DNA of 64,000 bases from Ligula intestinalis (lineage: Eukaryota > Platyhelminthes > Cestoda > Diphyllobothriidea > Diphyllobothriidae), in NCBI GenBank assembly GCA_036362985.1, contig JAYGXS010000001.1:16934099-16998098 (forward strand). The letters run 5' to 3'. Below the pieces are notes generated by a model. That model saw nothing but the letters and a program-made list of their open reading frames with translations, was not told the origin of the DNA and did no database searches. This document shows positions 48,101 to 59,187 of this stretch, in pieces; positions within the stretch are counted from its first letter, which is position 1, and the number at the start of each line of letters is the position of its first letter. The position numbers and the translations under genes were made by a program.

Positions 48101-51100
48101 TAATGCTTGCTGATGAGACTAAGCTCAGTACGAAGAATTCATCATCACGAAAATATCATTGCGATCTTAGACCTGAATATTTCGTCATTTAGCAGCCGTG
48201 ACTATTTATACTTTGTGGAAGATGTGCTGCTTTGCTACGCGGATGGACCTCACAGGATTTATCCCACTCTCTACTCTCCCATGCGCCATTGACCTCTGCG
48301 TCCATCAGAAATTATGAGGTTGTAGACATCGGTAAAGGAGACATATGGTCGATCACTGGAACAAAGTTTATTTTTTCTGAGCTTTCGAGATCTTACAAGA
48401 GCCCGTCTTCAGAGGTGGAGAAACAGTAACAAATGTGGAAGCTACTTGGGGCGTGTATACAATAACTAAAATTTTGAATGTGCAGAAAATAAATAATTGT
48501 GTGTGCTGCCGACTTGCCACTGAGGGCTTTGCTAGCCTGTGCCAGTAGGCAATATCGACAAGTTGGGTGGAAATATTTACAAAAATAGAATCGTCAACAA
48601 AACAAGTAATAGTTATGGTGGGAGGGATGGGCAATTTAAAAATTCATAGAAGGGAAGAAGGATGAAAAGAGAGGAATTATGTAGGCTTGGGCGCCAAATG
48701 GCTACGTCAGCATCGAAAGTGGGATGATTATGGAGGATGTTTGGCCTATTGATTACGGCGGGCGTCTGGATGTGATCGTTTGCAATAGCGTAAGGCCCTG
48801 TACGCCGGTGCCAATTCGACACATCTGTTGACCGAATTCTCATCCGTGGACCAAGCTTCGATGAATTCTCTGCTCGTCTTGTTTCCCGCGTGGGCGAGTA
48901 CCTTGACGGCAGCGAAGTTGAACTCATGGCCTGTTTCGTAGGTGTGACTTGCAACTTGTCATGATTCGTCGCATAGTCGCACAGCCTGCTTGTGTTCACG
49001 TAAACGCGATCCGAGCATGCGTTCCGTTTGACCTGTATAATTACAGGGACAGTTTAGGCATGGGATGCGATATACTACTCTAGATTGTTCATTCTGCGTA
49101 AGCCGGTCTTTTTTCATTACTCTGCTGCGCATTGTAGCTTTGGGTCTGTGTGCAATTCGAACACCTAGTCCCGCAGCGATGCGCTCAGTCGCTTCTGAGA
49201 CGTCTTTTATGTATGGCAGAGCGTGCCATATCTTTGGTGGTTCTTTTGTTTGGGTCTTCCGGGGCTGAACGCGTAAGCATCGGCTTATAAATGCTTTTGG
49301 ATAACCGTTCCGCATAAACTGGTCACGGAGATATCTGGCCTCGCGTGCCTTTTCCGCTGGTTTACTGCAGTGTGTCTGGATCCGTTTAAAAAGTATTTTT
49401 TAAACAGCGCCGTTTGTGAGCACCTGGATGGTTACTGTGAAAACTGAGGAGTTTTGTTGTGTTCGTCGCTATCCTGTAAACCGTCGTCTCGAATTCACCG
49501 TTGGGTGTTCTGTTGACGAGGAAATCAAGGAAAGGCAGCTGCTGCTCTTTTTCTTCTTCCCGTGTAAATTTTATGTCAGGAAATATTCCATTGAGCAAGT
49601 CATGGAAGTTTTGCAGCATATTTTTCTTAATGATGACAACCGTGTCGTCGACGTAGTGGCACCAGAAGACAGGCTCATGTTGGGCGAAGGCGATATTTTC
49701 TAGTTTTTGTAGAACCAGTTCTGCCACTAAGCCAGAGATCGGGGAGCCCACCGGAGTTCCTTTGATCTGTTCGTACGTTTCTCCAGCAAAGGTAAAGTAA
49801 GCTTTCTGGCAGGATTCGAATAACCTCATAAGGTGTTCAATTTTTAGTGGGCTTTGGGCCTCATATGCATCTTCAAGTCTCTTCTGTAAGATATTATGCG
49901 CCAGTTTGGGCATTATGGATGTGAACAATGAAGTCACATCGAACGAGACCATGATTTCGTCCGATTGAATCGTCCGACCTCAGAGCTCCTCGAGGAATGG
50001 AGAGGCTGATTGAACTGAGGTAATCGAGTTGCCTTGCAGGAATTTAAGTTTTCTATTCATCCACTCTGCCCAGTTATGGGTTGGGCTGCCTATAAGGGCA
50101 ACGTTTGGTCGAAGTGGGACATTCGGTTTGTGGATTTTTAGTAGTAGATAAAATCGCGCCAGAGCTGTATCCGTTACTTTCATTCGGTGCCATTCATTCA
50201 TAGTGATCACATTCTTGCGCCGGTATTCTCTTAAAAGTTTAGTCAATCGGTTGGATAATGCTTTGGCTTGCGAATTTGGTGTTGGTTGGTAAAATGCTCT
50301 GTCGTCAAGAAGTCTTAGCTTTTTCATAATAATCTTGCTGGTTCATCATGACAGTCGACCGTCCCTTATCAGCAGGTAAGATGATAATACTATCATCTTT
50401 CCTCAGTTCTCTCAAGGCTTTTGACTCACTTTGCGAGATGTAGCTGGCTGGTTTATGAGCCATAAGCAAGGAGGTCACAAGTTCTATTGAATGTTTAGTG
50501 TCGTCAGTTGCCTCCGTTTTAATTGCCCATCCCTCCCACCATAACTATTACTTGTTTTGTTGACGATTCTATTTCTGTAAATATTTCCACCCAGCTTGTC
50601 GATCTTGCCTACTGGCACAGGCTAGCACAGCCCTCAGTGGCAAGTCGGCAGCGCACACAATTATTGATTTTCTGCGCATTAAAAATTTTAGTTTTTGTAC
50701 ACACGCCCAAAGTAGCTTCCACATGTGTTACTGTTTCTCCACCTCTGACGATGGGCTCTTGGAAGAACTCGAAAGCTCAGGAAAAAATAAACTGTTCCAG
50801 TGATCGACCATATGTCTCCTTTACCAATAGAAATTCCTGTACTACATTCAACACTCGTGCTGGCCACTCCTACCACATGACCAAACCACACCCACAAGTA
50901 CGATCTTGAGACAACTGAACTGTGCACTTTCTTGAATGCAAAACTATCAGATTGCGCCACATTGCTCTTATAAGATCGACGCATCATGCTTTCTGCATGA
51001 CTAACATGTGTATGCGTGCTACCGAATTGACTTCTGCATAGGGCAGGTGTATTGTTAAGTGTGTCTGTGTACTGACGTGAGGTATTATAGGTAGGCCTTT

Positions 51101-54100
51101 GTTGCAAGAACTTACGGGGCCTCTTCATGCATACATATACTGCGGAGCTTCAATATGGAGAGGAACCTGTTTGGGAGAATATTTACCGAACGATCCAAGG
51201 ATTGGTTTTTCAGTTGCACTAAGATGGATTATTGGGTGATCGGCAAGGCTGATGCGTGATTTGAATGTACGGCCTTAATTTGGTCAGTTTGGTACAGTGT
51301 CGGCACTTCTGACACTGAAAAAGAGGTTGATAGTTGTTCCGTGCTCACTTGCGCTATCACAGGCAATTGTAGAACGTACTTGAAGTCGTTACCAGGAGGT
51401 GTCGACTGCCAAAGTAATTCAGTCCCACTCAGAAGGGCGAATCAGTCTACATCGGTTGCCTCATAAAGGTCGAGTAAATTTTGCTAACTCAAAATTAGCT
51501 AACAAACTGTCCGATTCAAGTATTGCTCATCATCGACGCCGGCTACATTAGTAATACTCGCAATCGTACCAAGCATACTCTTCATGCGCTTTTAGGGCGA
51601 ATCGCTCAAATTATCGCTGAATCCTCATCAAAGCCCGTTATGGGTGGAGTTTATCGACCGCAAGTTGCATATTGCGCAAGTACATGGGTTATTGAACTTT
51701 GCCAGCCTCTTCGTACCTGTTTATGTCCGGTCGTCTTAACTAGCATGTCACAGGAACACATTATTTAGGAGACATGAGAGAGAAAAACGTCTGTCCTACT
51801 TTTATATTCATACCGCCCACAAGGTGCCCGTCTGAATGATGCTCCGCACTTTTCAAAGTCACTATGACTTAACTAGCGCGTACTTATCCCAAATATGGCC
51901 ATGCAAACTTTGGATTACAATCTTTGAATTACTTCTTCCACTTTTAGATTCTGGCCGATACTCAGCAAGCTCGACAAACCTTGAACGAGATCGAGGCCCG
52001 ACATCAGGATATCCTGAAATTGGAACAGAGCATTCGCGAGCTGAGGGATATGTTCCAGGATTTGGCCACCCTAGTTGACAGTCAGGTATGTTCTGAGGGC
52101 TTTGTTGTCAATATTGCCTAAGACTTGTAGGTTTATTTTCTCTTAATTTCATGCTGACTTCCGTGCCACCTCACTGACCTACCCACTTTGAAATATATTG
52201 CGTGTACGCAGGAGCTGCTATAACATTGCCGTGCGTCGCTTCGTGTAACAACTTGTTTTGTTTTGTTTTGTGCGTTCTAGGGCGAAACGATTGACCGGAT
52301 TGAGTCCAACGTTATAAATACGGCAGATTACGTGGAGAAGGCTAAGACTGACTTTGGGCATGCAGTGACCTACCAGAGAAAGTCACGCAAGGTAATCAGT
52401 CTTTGGATCAACTCTCATAACCCTACGCACACCTCACCGACTGGAAATGTGTTGTCAGGAGATCTTACTAATCTAATCTTAGTGATTTACTGACTCCAGT
52501 TGGTTAAATATCATGCACTATTCTTCCCATAAAATTTTTCATAAATCATTAGCGGATAGGCATTATAAAAAAATGTTTTTTTAAAGAGCTGAAAGTGTTC
52601 AGTAGCGAATTCGTCTGAAAAAGGTCGTAATATATTCCTGTGCAAATGTTTTAGCTCACATTGCTAGCTAATTAAATTTCTAACTGTGGCTTCTCATCCT
52701 ACTATGCAAGGTCGTCGTGCCTTAGTTTAACTGACCTAGTTAATCGTGCGTTAACGGGAGTCATGTGACGCTTCTTGCTCGTTTTTTAACACTAACACCC
52801 TGCAGGACATTCATTACCCCCCCCTCCCTATTACTGCTTTTTTATCCCCTTTCTTTCATTAGATCCCTTACCAAACTTTCACCGTTTAGGACTTTATGAC
52901 TTTGAAAGCGTGTGCTCCCTACTGTTCTAGCCGGTGGGCAACCGCTAGCACTGAGCAGTTGGTTTTGCATGAAATCCCTCCGTGCAACAAAGTTGAGGCT
53001 ACCAATGCCGTGTGACCCGTCTGCATCGTCATAAGTGCCATCTGGCTGGACTAACTCGGTTTTCTTTTATGCTGGTAGAGCATATCCTTAGCCGAAGGAC
53101 GTTGCCGTCGGGGTTTATGAAGGACTAGCATTTCTCTGGAATAATAAACCCTTTACTTGTTGAGTGCTGTCCTTATCCATTTCTGGTCTTGTCGCGATCA
53201 TTTGGTAGTTCCAACAATAATTTAAAGCAGGCGTGTTCCGATTGGCAATTACTCTGTATGGCTAACTATTGGAATTTGAAGCCTTGTACTTCATCCTAAG
53301 TCCTTTTTCCGCTTGAAATCGTATATTTACACCACGGCGGGTTTTCTTCACTGCCGCTAGCCACTTTTTGCTGTCTAGGTACCCTCTTTCGTTTCCGGCT
53401 CCTTCAAGCTCTCTGTCTTTAACACGAGCTCTCCGTGCATTTTTTTCCCCAGAAGAATCGCCCTAAGACTAAAATTACTGCTCGCGAAAAGTTTCAGCCT
53501 CACGCTGTTCAATGACTGCTTCCTGTCTTTCAGACTTATTGCTCGTTCTCAGATACTTATCAACCCTCCTCTTCTCTCTCTCCCCCTCTCTCCCATAAGA
53601 TCTTGTACTTACTTTTCGGCCATTAGCATAGACCTGCAACACGTCAGCAAATCTACAAATTTATTCCGGTGAGCAGAAGATAAACTGACTTTTTTCAAAT
53701 TTGAACGTCCACTTTCCTTAAACTACTGCGTCTCTAGTCAGGCAATCAGAGAAGCCGCGTAAGCATAAGATACAGAACGCTGCTCACTCACAATAACATC
53801 GGTCTTGTACACATATATTTCTGAGGATGGGTGTCCAGGCTGCGTGATCCATCCCCCAATAAGACTGGTTGATTGTGGTGAACGGGTATTAAGTGAATAT
53901 ATGCACACAAGTGCCATCGCGGTCTCTTGAATCGGTCTTTTTGCGGTGACTCGAATGTGAGCCCGAAATTTAGACAAATATAGTTTGTAGCTTAGCGGTA
54001 GAGCATCAGCCTCCGGCAAAGGCTTTCTTTGATGCGCGGGTTCAAATCCCGCCAAACGCCTAGAGTTTTTCACACTTGGGTCAACTCAAATTAAGCAAAT

Positions 54101-57100
54101 CTGCCAAACCAACTTAAGAATATAGTTCTCGTAAAGCAGCAGATTCGATCGCTGGGACAGCACTTTCATTGGCCTAACCTTTTGACATCCCTCGCGGATT
54201 CTTTGTCAGGGACATAAGCAGAAATCCGGAGCAGAAACAAGCTTGTTTCTGCTATAGTTCTCGTCGCAGCGATCGTGTCTCCTTGTTGGTGGCGTAATTT
54301 TAGTCGATTCCCCGTACACCTTGCCACGCTCAATGGTAGAGCGCTGGACTTCTGACATCAACAAGTCGCGGACTCCAGCCTCGGGTTGGCCACCACAGTT
54401 AACTGGTTATGGCTGACTGCTGATGGTTAATAAGCCAGTAATCGGCATTCCTGGTCTTTGCCGGCAATATTCATCTGCTTACACTAATCGTTCTTTGTCC
54501 TGACCTATCAAAATGGTCGCCTCTTGCATGTCTCCTATGACGACGGTATCCACTGTTGCCCCCCCCCAAGTGGTTAGTCCAGTAGTGACACGTGCATGCA
54601 ATTGTTTCTAGTGAGATAGACTTGCACTGCCCCTGCTTCCCACCATATATGCCAAAAAACTCTTTCAGCTGCCTCATCGCAGCATGAGTTGTGAACGTTC
54701 CTCTGCTGCAAGACAGATTTCGCCTTTTATGCCTATTTTCTGTATGTCTACTGCTCTTCACTTCTTTACTGTGCCTACTTCCTCCCGTTCCACGTGTTTC
54801 CTTCTCTTTTCTTTCAGTTTCTGTTTCCCTTTCCGAGGCAAGCTTCAGTGTCTCCTGTCTTCAGCGCCACGTTTACTTGCTTCCACCCTGCCTTATCCCT
54901 GATTTTTTTTTAATTTTTGCCCCCTTTAACGAAGCATTGTCTGACTGCATGACGGTGTCCTCATATATGTGTATGCGTGCCACCACTGGTAATCATCATG
55001 CTTTACCGCCACGATCCGTGTGCACGCTGTTGCTAATCACGCTTCGTTTGCCCCCGCCCGACCGTTCATCGGGACCTTGTCCTCGAAACTTACTTTGGTG
55101 TCTATTTCTACGGCTTCACTTTGGCCCTCCACCCGACTGCCCCCGCCCAAGTGCAGTTCTTACTTTACTGCTCTGTGTGGCAAAACTCAGCTACCGAACA
55201 GTGCCTGGGAAGGCACTTGCGCTTGAGTTGAAATTTAGTATGTGCTACATCTCTTTCTCTCTCTCTCTCTCGAGCGTGGGTGAAGTACCTTCATCTACAC
55301 ACCCTAGTCCCTGAAAAAAGACGCGAACCAGACTTTGCCATTTTGGACCTCACATCGATGGGAGTCATCTTATAGGTTTAATTGACAGGCAGGAGGAGGA
55401 GGAGGTGTTTTACAGCATAGCCCTCTGTTAACAGAACCAAGTCATCTTGCCACTTTACAATCTGTCGGACTCCTAGTCAGTTTTCCATAATAGTTTATAC
55501 AGCATGTCCAGCATGCATTGTGACGAGGAGGGTAGACGTGGGATCGGCCTCGATTTGTTTTTTCCACCGGTCACCACTGTCGGGTCCTAATGAAATTGAC
55601 TGTTAATGAATTTGGTAAGTAGAAGACGACTCGATTGCTGAGACAATATGTCTTTTCGCCAGACGTCTCGAAATCCGTCGCGGATTCATCATCAGAGGCA
55701 TACTCATAGAACAGTAACAGAAACGGTTTGTGTATGCACGCATTTTTGCTGTAAAATTTAAAGGTACAGAAAAAATATATCAATGCCTTGAGTGCGCATT
55801 GATTCGTTCGTCAGCAGTGACCACCTGGCCGTGGTGTTGGCATAGGATGATGTAGTGGCCTGTCTGTTCCCCGAGCGGCGACTTGCTTTGGCCAAATTTA
55901 GTCTCAGCACCGAATATCGATTGTGCAAATCGTTGCACTTGTTGATGGATTGGGGGCCCCGTCTTCTACTTCTCAATTACTTCCTGGGGCTCGCATGCTC
56001 GTTTGTATTAGCTATGGATTTTGTATAGAGCCGACGTGCACCACACGCCGCTTTAGTTCTAGCTGAAATCTGGCGAAGCAGTGTGAACCATTATGTGGGC
56101 TCTGCCCCTCAAGATTTTATTGCGTCCGCCTACCTCGGAGTACGGAGGTTTTGATGGGTCTCCTGAATGTCTCTCAGAATGTAACAAGATTGGGGGCGCA
56201 AACTCGGCGTGAGCTGCTTTACGGTTGCGTATACTCACCGACTTTTCCACACTGACTGATGATGCCCGTGCTTACCCGTTCAAAGTGACTTTGTGCAGCG
56301 GCATTTTCTTTGAGGACATTAAATTCAATTATTTAGACTTTGCCTACGCATGTGGTGTTTATTTACATGAGGCTAGACTCCATAGTCCAATGCTGGTTTA
56401 TGTTTTTGCGCAGGCATTAATTTGCCGGCTAAACTAAACGTCCAGTTTGGGAAGTTTCTATCTTACTACAGTTCGGCAGTAGTGCAATACCGACTGATAA
56501 ATTATAGCGTAAACTCTTCGGCAATGAAACGATATAGAGAATTTAACTTTTTACCGATAGCATGCATCTATTGCCTCCTCGTCTGAATTAACTACTGTAG
56601 TCTTCCAATCTTCAGCCCTACGTTGCACTAACAAAACCTCGTTTTCTGTGTGCGAGTCTCGAATCCCTCCTGCGCTTTGGAGTAAAGCGGGGTCTTTAGA
56701 CTTGCGACGTTACGCCAAGATTCACGGAGAACGTGTTTGCCTTCAATAGACGGCAAATTACAGTCACCAGCACCCATTGAAACTCTGATTTGGACTTTAC
56801 AGAGGCGTGTTTGAGTCGGACGAGCCACTTACTCTTTAGACAATATAAATGTAGGCTAGTGCATGTTAACAGGCAAAGAATTGAGAAATATGAGGAAAAG
56901 ATAGTGACTCTTCCAGACTATTATGTCGCCTTACTTGACTGCATCAGAATTGTCTGAATAAACGTTGTTCTAGAAAATTTACATGATAAATTAGGCAGGT
57001 AACTTCACGAAAGGTTACTTCCTTCCTATGAGCAACTACCAGAAGAGCGATTCACCCCCCCCCCCTGTTTCCTTTTCTATTGCTCTTATGCATAGGTAAC

Positions 57101-58065
57101 TGCCATCAAATGTCATTTACCCATGAAAACATCGCTGTCGTATCCCCATAACATAGTCAATGTTCGATTTTGAATACTTCTTATAGTGGTATTGGACGCA
57201 GAATCATAGTTAAGTCGATTTTGCACATCTTTTTGAGTCTTTTATTCTCGTTTACCTCCAGAAATGCCAAACTTGCATGACATATCTTGTCCCGCAGTTA
57301 GTGTCCTTTCTGAACAGCAGTGAAATAGCTCAAAAAAACTACTCTGATGTCTGTTAACTTCACGAAGGTCCTGTGTATGTGTGCCCGCATGCAGGACAAA
57401 TCGCGCGTTGTTGACTTTGCGGAGTTGCTGTCGCCACCAACATCTTGCTCCCTTAGGAACGCCTAATACTTTATTATGCGTAGTGTAAACAATCCACGAG
57501 ATGTCGAGCAGATAAACTAGAGGTAGAACTGACCATGTTTGGTCTCCACGTTCGATAAACAACCTTGGTAGACTACCCTCTTGGGCGCAGGAAACGTCGT
57601 CTGTTTCGTTTTATTTATTTGTTTGCCAGTTACTTTAAATCTTTTTTCCAACCTTCTGCCCCCTGCTGCACATATACGAGTAAGCTTATTCGAAAACACA
57701 CTCGTATTGTTGGGCACTGTTTGTGTCTGTGTGATACTGGAAAGTCTTGGTGCCTCGTAGTATAGAGGCCTAAGGACAGTTTGTCAATCTTACTTGAAGC
57801 CTTTGTGCGTACTGTTGATTTCTGGTCCAGTAGACGTATGTGAATTTCCAAGCGCCCTCAGGCTGGTTAGAAAAAAAACAGTGTACCTTCTGTGTGGAAG
57901 ATTTGATTCCATTAGCGATCCGTTAATGGTGTTTTGAATGGCCGCACTGTTCTTTGATGCTGATCCCAGCGACCGCCAGATTGAGTAGTTTTCTTTACAA
58001 CCGGAGGACTCCTCTCCAACTTCTTCGTACATACACCGTGACCCGCTGTGTATATGTATTGTACG

Positions 58066-58134
<69 letters not shown>

Positions 58135-59187
58135 ATAGTAGTAGTAGTAGTAGTCCTTCTGTGGCTGATTCCAGTATCCTACCTACTTAGTTCGATTAAG
58201 TAGACACCCAGTCTGTTAAACAGCCTCATTATATCTTCTGTCTTCCACTTGTCGTTAGGTGAGAAAATTTCGCAAGCAATTTCTAAAACTCTTACTCGAA
58301 AAACCTATATAGTCAACTAAAAGTGACGCACACGGTTTCTTTGATTCGAGCCTTTTCCGTGTCACGGTAGTGCGTTTGATTTAAATTCCGCTGTTGGAAC
58401 GTGGTTGCTCCGTCACCTTGCAAGGACTGTCTGACTTTTCTTTTTCGCATGCTACTTATTTGTTCCGCAAATCCCCTTACCTGTTTAAAAAATTTAATTC
58501 ACTGCTACTTTTTTGAAAAATATCTTTTCAGCATTTTGCGCGATAACCCCTTTGGATCCTGTTTGATACATGGTTAAGCTCTCATTGCCAGTTGAGCTGA
58601 TCTTTCCACACTAATCCGGTCAGCACTGAAGCACACAGTTGATGACTACCGTTATCACTCAAATAGCGACCCAGCCAAGTCTTAAGGGTATTAAATATTG
58701 GTTTTTATCTAAAGTTGACTCCATCTGATCCTTCCCAGGATGAAGGGCTTTCTGTTTTACCGTGTGCTTATGCCGGAGTCTTCACTTTCTTGATAAATTT
58801 CGTGTCTGTTTAGCCAATCGACTGCTTTTCATAATCGTTTAGAACAGTTTCTAAAGATCTTTCGGACTCCTTTAGTCCAGGGCTCTTTCCATTTCTCTGC
58901 GTTTGTCTGAAGCTATTATTATTAAACGTAGTCCTGCAGGTAAATTCGTATTCACAGCACTGTCCCTTATGTATATATGAAATTAGAACTGCACGCAGCT
59001 TCTGAAAAACTCAGATTTTTTATACTGTTCTATCCTCTCACCACTGCATGGATTTCATCGTAGTCGCTGTACTCATCAATATTCCTTTCTGTTACTTTTT
59101 TAGAAGAAGATAATTATTGGTTGTGTTGTGGCCGTGATTCTCCTCATCATAATCATATCATTGGCTGCTTCGCTGACTCCGCGATGA
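33131..59187 (+). CDS. STX1: Syntaxin-1 (plasma-membrane Qa-SNARE), complete, with alternative exon 6
   Basis: Exons: 33131-33163, 33206-33280, 33316-33415, 38302-38376, 39361-39434, 39881-39989 (or 42134-42242), 45096-45169, 51948-52085, 52281-52391, 59104-59187. All introns are GT-AG and all phases agree; the product is about 290 aa, against 288 in vertebrate STX1A. The N-peptide is [17 protein letters not shown]. The Habc domain spans about 28-155 ([40 protein letters not shown]). The linker has [13 protein letters not shown], which holds the Leu-Glu pair of the closed conformation. The SNARE motif spans about 190-253 ([18 protein letters not shown] then GETIDRIE), with the zero-layer glutamine at position 226 exactly at the exon 8/9 boundary. 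A basic stretch (RKSRKKK) leads into a C-terminal membrane anchor ([21 protein letters not shown]). The protein drives vesicle fusion at the plasma membrane with SNAP-25 and synaptobrevin, regulated by Munc18. Introns 1 and 2 are only 42 and 35 nt. Confidence 0.97.
33164..33205 (+). other. 42-nt micro-intron 1 of syntaxin-1
   Basis: It starts gtaact and ends tttattttag. The coding sequence continues LQK|EAGIDT in phase 0. It decides the start codon: without it the ATG at 33131 would run into a stop. Confidence 0.85.
33281..33315 (+). other. 35-nt micro-intron 2 of syntaxin-1
   Basis: It starts gtatcg and ends acgtag, in phase 0 between FFNE and VETLRN, the conserved core of helix Ha. It is among the smallest introns a flatworm spliceosome is known to remove. 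Confidence 0.9.
33416..38301 (+). other. Syntaxin intron 3 (4.9 kb) with an RTE relic
   Basis: Apart from the RTE-like remnant at 34650-35290 I see no gene or recognisable repeat. The open frames here (for example 36636-36932 and 38031-38423) have no domain; the latter merely overlaps exon 4. Confidence 0.6.
34650..35290 (+). mobile_element. RTE-like non-LTR retrotransposon relic
   Basis: Broken frames encode [32 protein letters not shown], then [33 protein letters not shown] and [16 protein letters not shown]. These follow the order of RTE-type RTs from flatworms (K-KGD, NYRGISLIDVAAK, TLR-ILE). Several stops are present and the catalytic part is absent. It lies in sense orientation inside the intron. 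Confidence 0.75.
39881..39989 (+). CDS. STX1: Syntaxin exon 6a (canonical Hc helix)
   Basis: It is 109 nt, entering in phase 0 after KKTQ and leaving one base into the alanine codon of ADRR. It encodes 36 residues, [12 protein letters not shown] then [16 protein letters not shown] then RIRRQLEI, which form the third helix of the autoinhibitory Habc bundle. By hand comparison with vertebrate STX1A recalled from memory, about 20 of 36 positions are identical, so this is the conventional form. Confidence 0.95.
39990..42133 (+). other. Intron between exons 6a and 6b; GCT repeat and C-rich tracts
   Basis: A (GCT)n/(ACT)n microsatellite lies at about 39993-40029, directly after the exon 6a donor. 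Two poly-C runs follow (40090-40100 and 40131-40140) within a strongly pyrimidine-rich stretch. No gene was recognised in the remainder; the frame at 40384-40809 has no identifiable domain. Confidence 0.6.
42134..42242 (+). CDS. STX1: Syntaxin exon 6b (alternative Hc helix)
   Basis: It has the same 109-nt length and the same phases as exon 6a, with a proper acceptor (ctctgccag) and donor (gtacga). It encodes [12 protein letters not shown], then [16 protein letters not shown], then YLKRQLEI. About 13 of 36 residues match exon 6a and about 17 match vertebrate STX1A. It shares six positions with the vertebrate protein that 6a has changed (for example Leu4, Ser5, Lys7, Glu10, Glu24 and Arg25 of the exon). 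It has no stop codon, so it looks like a selected alternative exon and not a relic. Confidence 0.88.
42243..45095 (+). other. Syntaxin intron after exon 6b
   Basis: A C-rich run (42307-42318) followed by a pyrimidine-rich stretch lies about 65 nt downstream of the exon 6b donor, echoing the arrangement after exon 6a. I recognise nothing else. Confidence 0.5.
48325..48640 (-). repeat. PLE terminal inverted repeat, left copy
   Basis: It is the reverse complement of 50520-50841, for example gccagtaggcaatatcgacaa here against cgatcttgcctactggcac there. Roughly 90% identity by eye. Confidence 0.85.
48660..49385 (-). pseudogene. PLE connector and GIY-YIG endonuclease
   Basis: On the minus strand: [20 protein letters not shown], a connector with [21 protein letters not shown] residues, then [20 protein letters not shown] (the GIY-YIG core in its Penelope variant), [11 protein letters not shown], a TGA stop, and [18 protein letters not shown] with TSREFIEAW. 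The last glutamate is in the position of the catalytic E of the family. The endonuclease opens target DNA for PLE insertion. Confidence 0.8.
49386..50520 (-). pseudogene. PLE reverse transcriptase
   Basis: In order: [20 protein letters not shown] and GRSTV (N-terminal PLE signature), [44 protein letters not shown] (catalytic A), [31 protein letters not shown] (catalytic YVDD intact) and [14 protein letters not shown] frameshift lies near 50325. The RT resembles telomerase-like PLE RTs and not non-LTR RTs. Confidence 0.85.
50520..50841 (+). repeat. PLE terminal inverted repeat, right copy
   Basis: Partner of 48325-48640. The plus-strand frame here and the minus-strand frame at 48368-48634 start with the same peptide ([16 protein letters not shown]) only because the DNA is inverted and repeated. 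Confidence 0.85.
53981..54061 (+). tRNA. tRNA-like sequence (degenerate tRNA or SINE head)
   Basis: It has an A-box-like tagcttagcgg with a good D-stem (gctt/gagc), a perfect T-arm (gcggg-ttcaaat-cccgc) carrying the B box ggttcaaatcc, and five of seven acceptor pairs (gtttg/caaac). The middle is about eight bases too long. Two anticodon arms are possible: one of agcct/aggct with loop ccggcaa would give anticodon GGC (alanine) but lacks the normal U33. A T-run follows nine bases later. I treat it as a tRNA-derived sequence, with function doubtful. Confidence 0.4.
54317..54396 (+). other. Second tRNA-like sequence, more degenerate
   Basis: It has a D-arm-like gctcaatggtagagc and a possible anticodon stem gactt/aagtc, but no clean B box. 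Its closeness to the sequence at 53981 suggests related SINE-like debris. Confidence 0.25.
58066..58154. repeat. (TAG)n microsatellite
   Basis: About 29 GTA/TAG units with two interruptions (gtggtg and gtaata), in syntaxin intron 9. Confidence 0.95.

Larger units (their letters stand above)
48325..50841 (-). mobile_element. Penelope-like retroelement with inverted terminal repeats, antisense in syntaxin intron 7
   Basis: The flanks 48325-48640 and 50520-50841 are inverted copies of one sequence of about 320 bp. Between them on the minus strand are an RT and a GIY-YIG endonuclease in the order typical of PLEs. The frame is damaged by a frameshift near 50325, another near 49400 and a TGA at 48959-48961. 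It lies opposite to syntaxin transcription. Confidence 0.9.
45170..51947 (+). other. Syntaxin intron 7 (6.8 kb) hosting an antisense PLE
   Basis: Outside the Penelope-like element at 48325-50841 I see no gene. A C-run occurs at 47936-47943. The open frames at 46513-46861 lack recognisable domains. Confidence 0.6.
52392..59103 (+). other. Syntaxin intron 9 (6.7 kb)
   Basis: It holds two tRNA-like sequences near 54 kb, a (CT)n run at 55250-55271 and a (TAG)n microsatellite at 58066-58154. The long frame at 54691-55314 is CT-rich low-complexity sequence, not a gene. Confidence 0.6.

Noticed and set aside
54691..55314. 207-codon plus-strand frame
   Set aside because: It lies in a CT-rich part of a syntaxin intron, has a low-complexity Leu/Ser/Pro/Phe composition typical of translated pyrimidine-rich DNA, and shows no domain.
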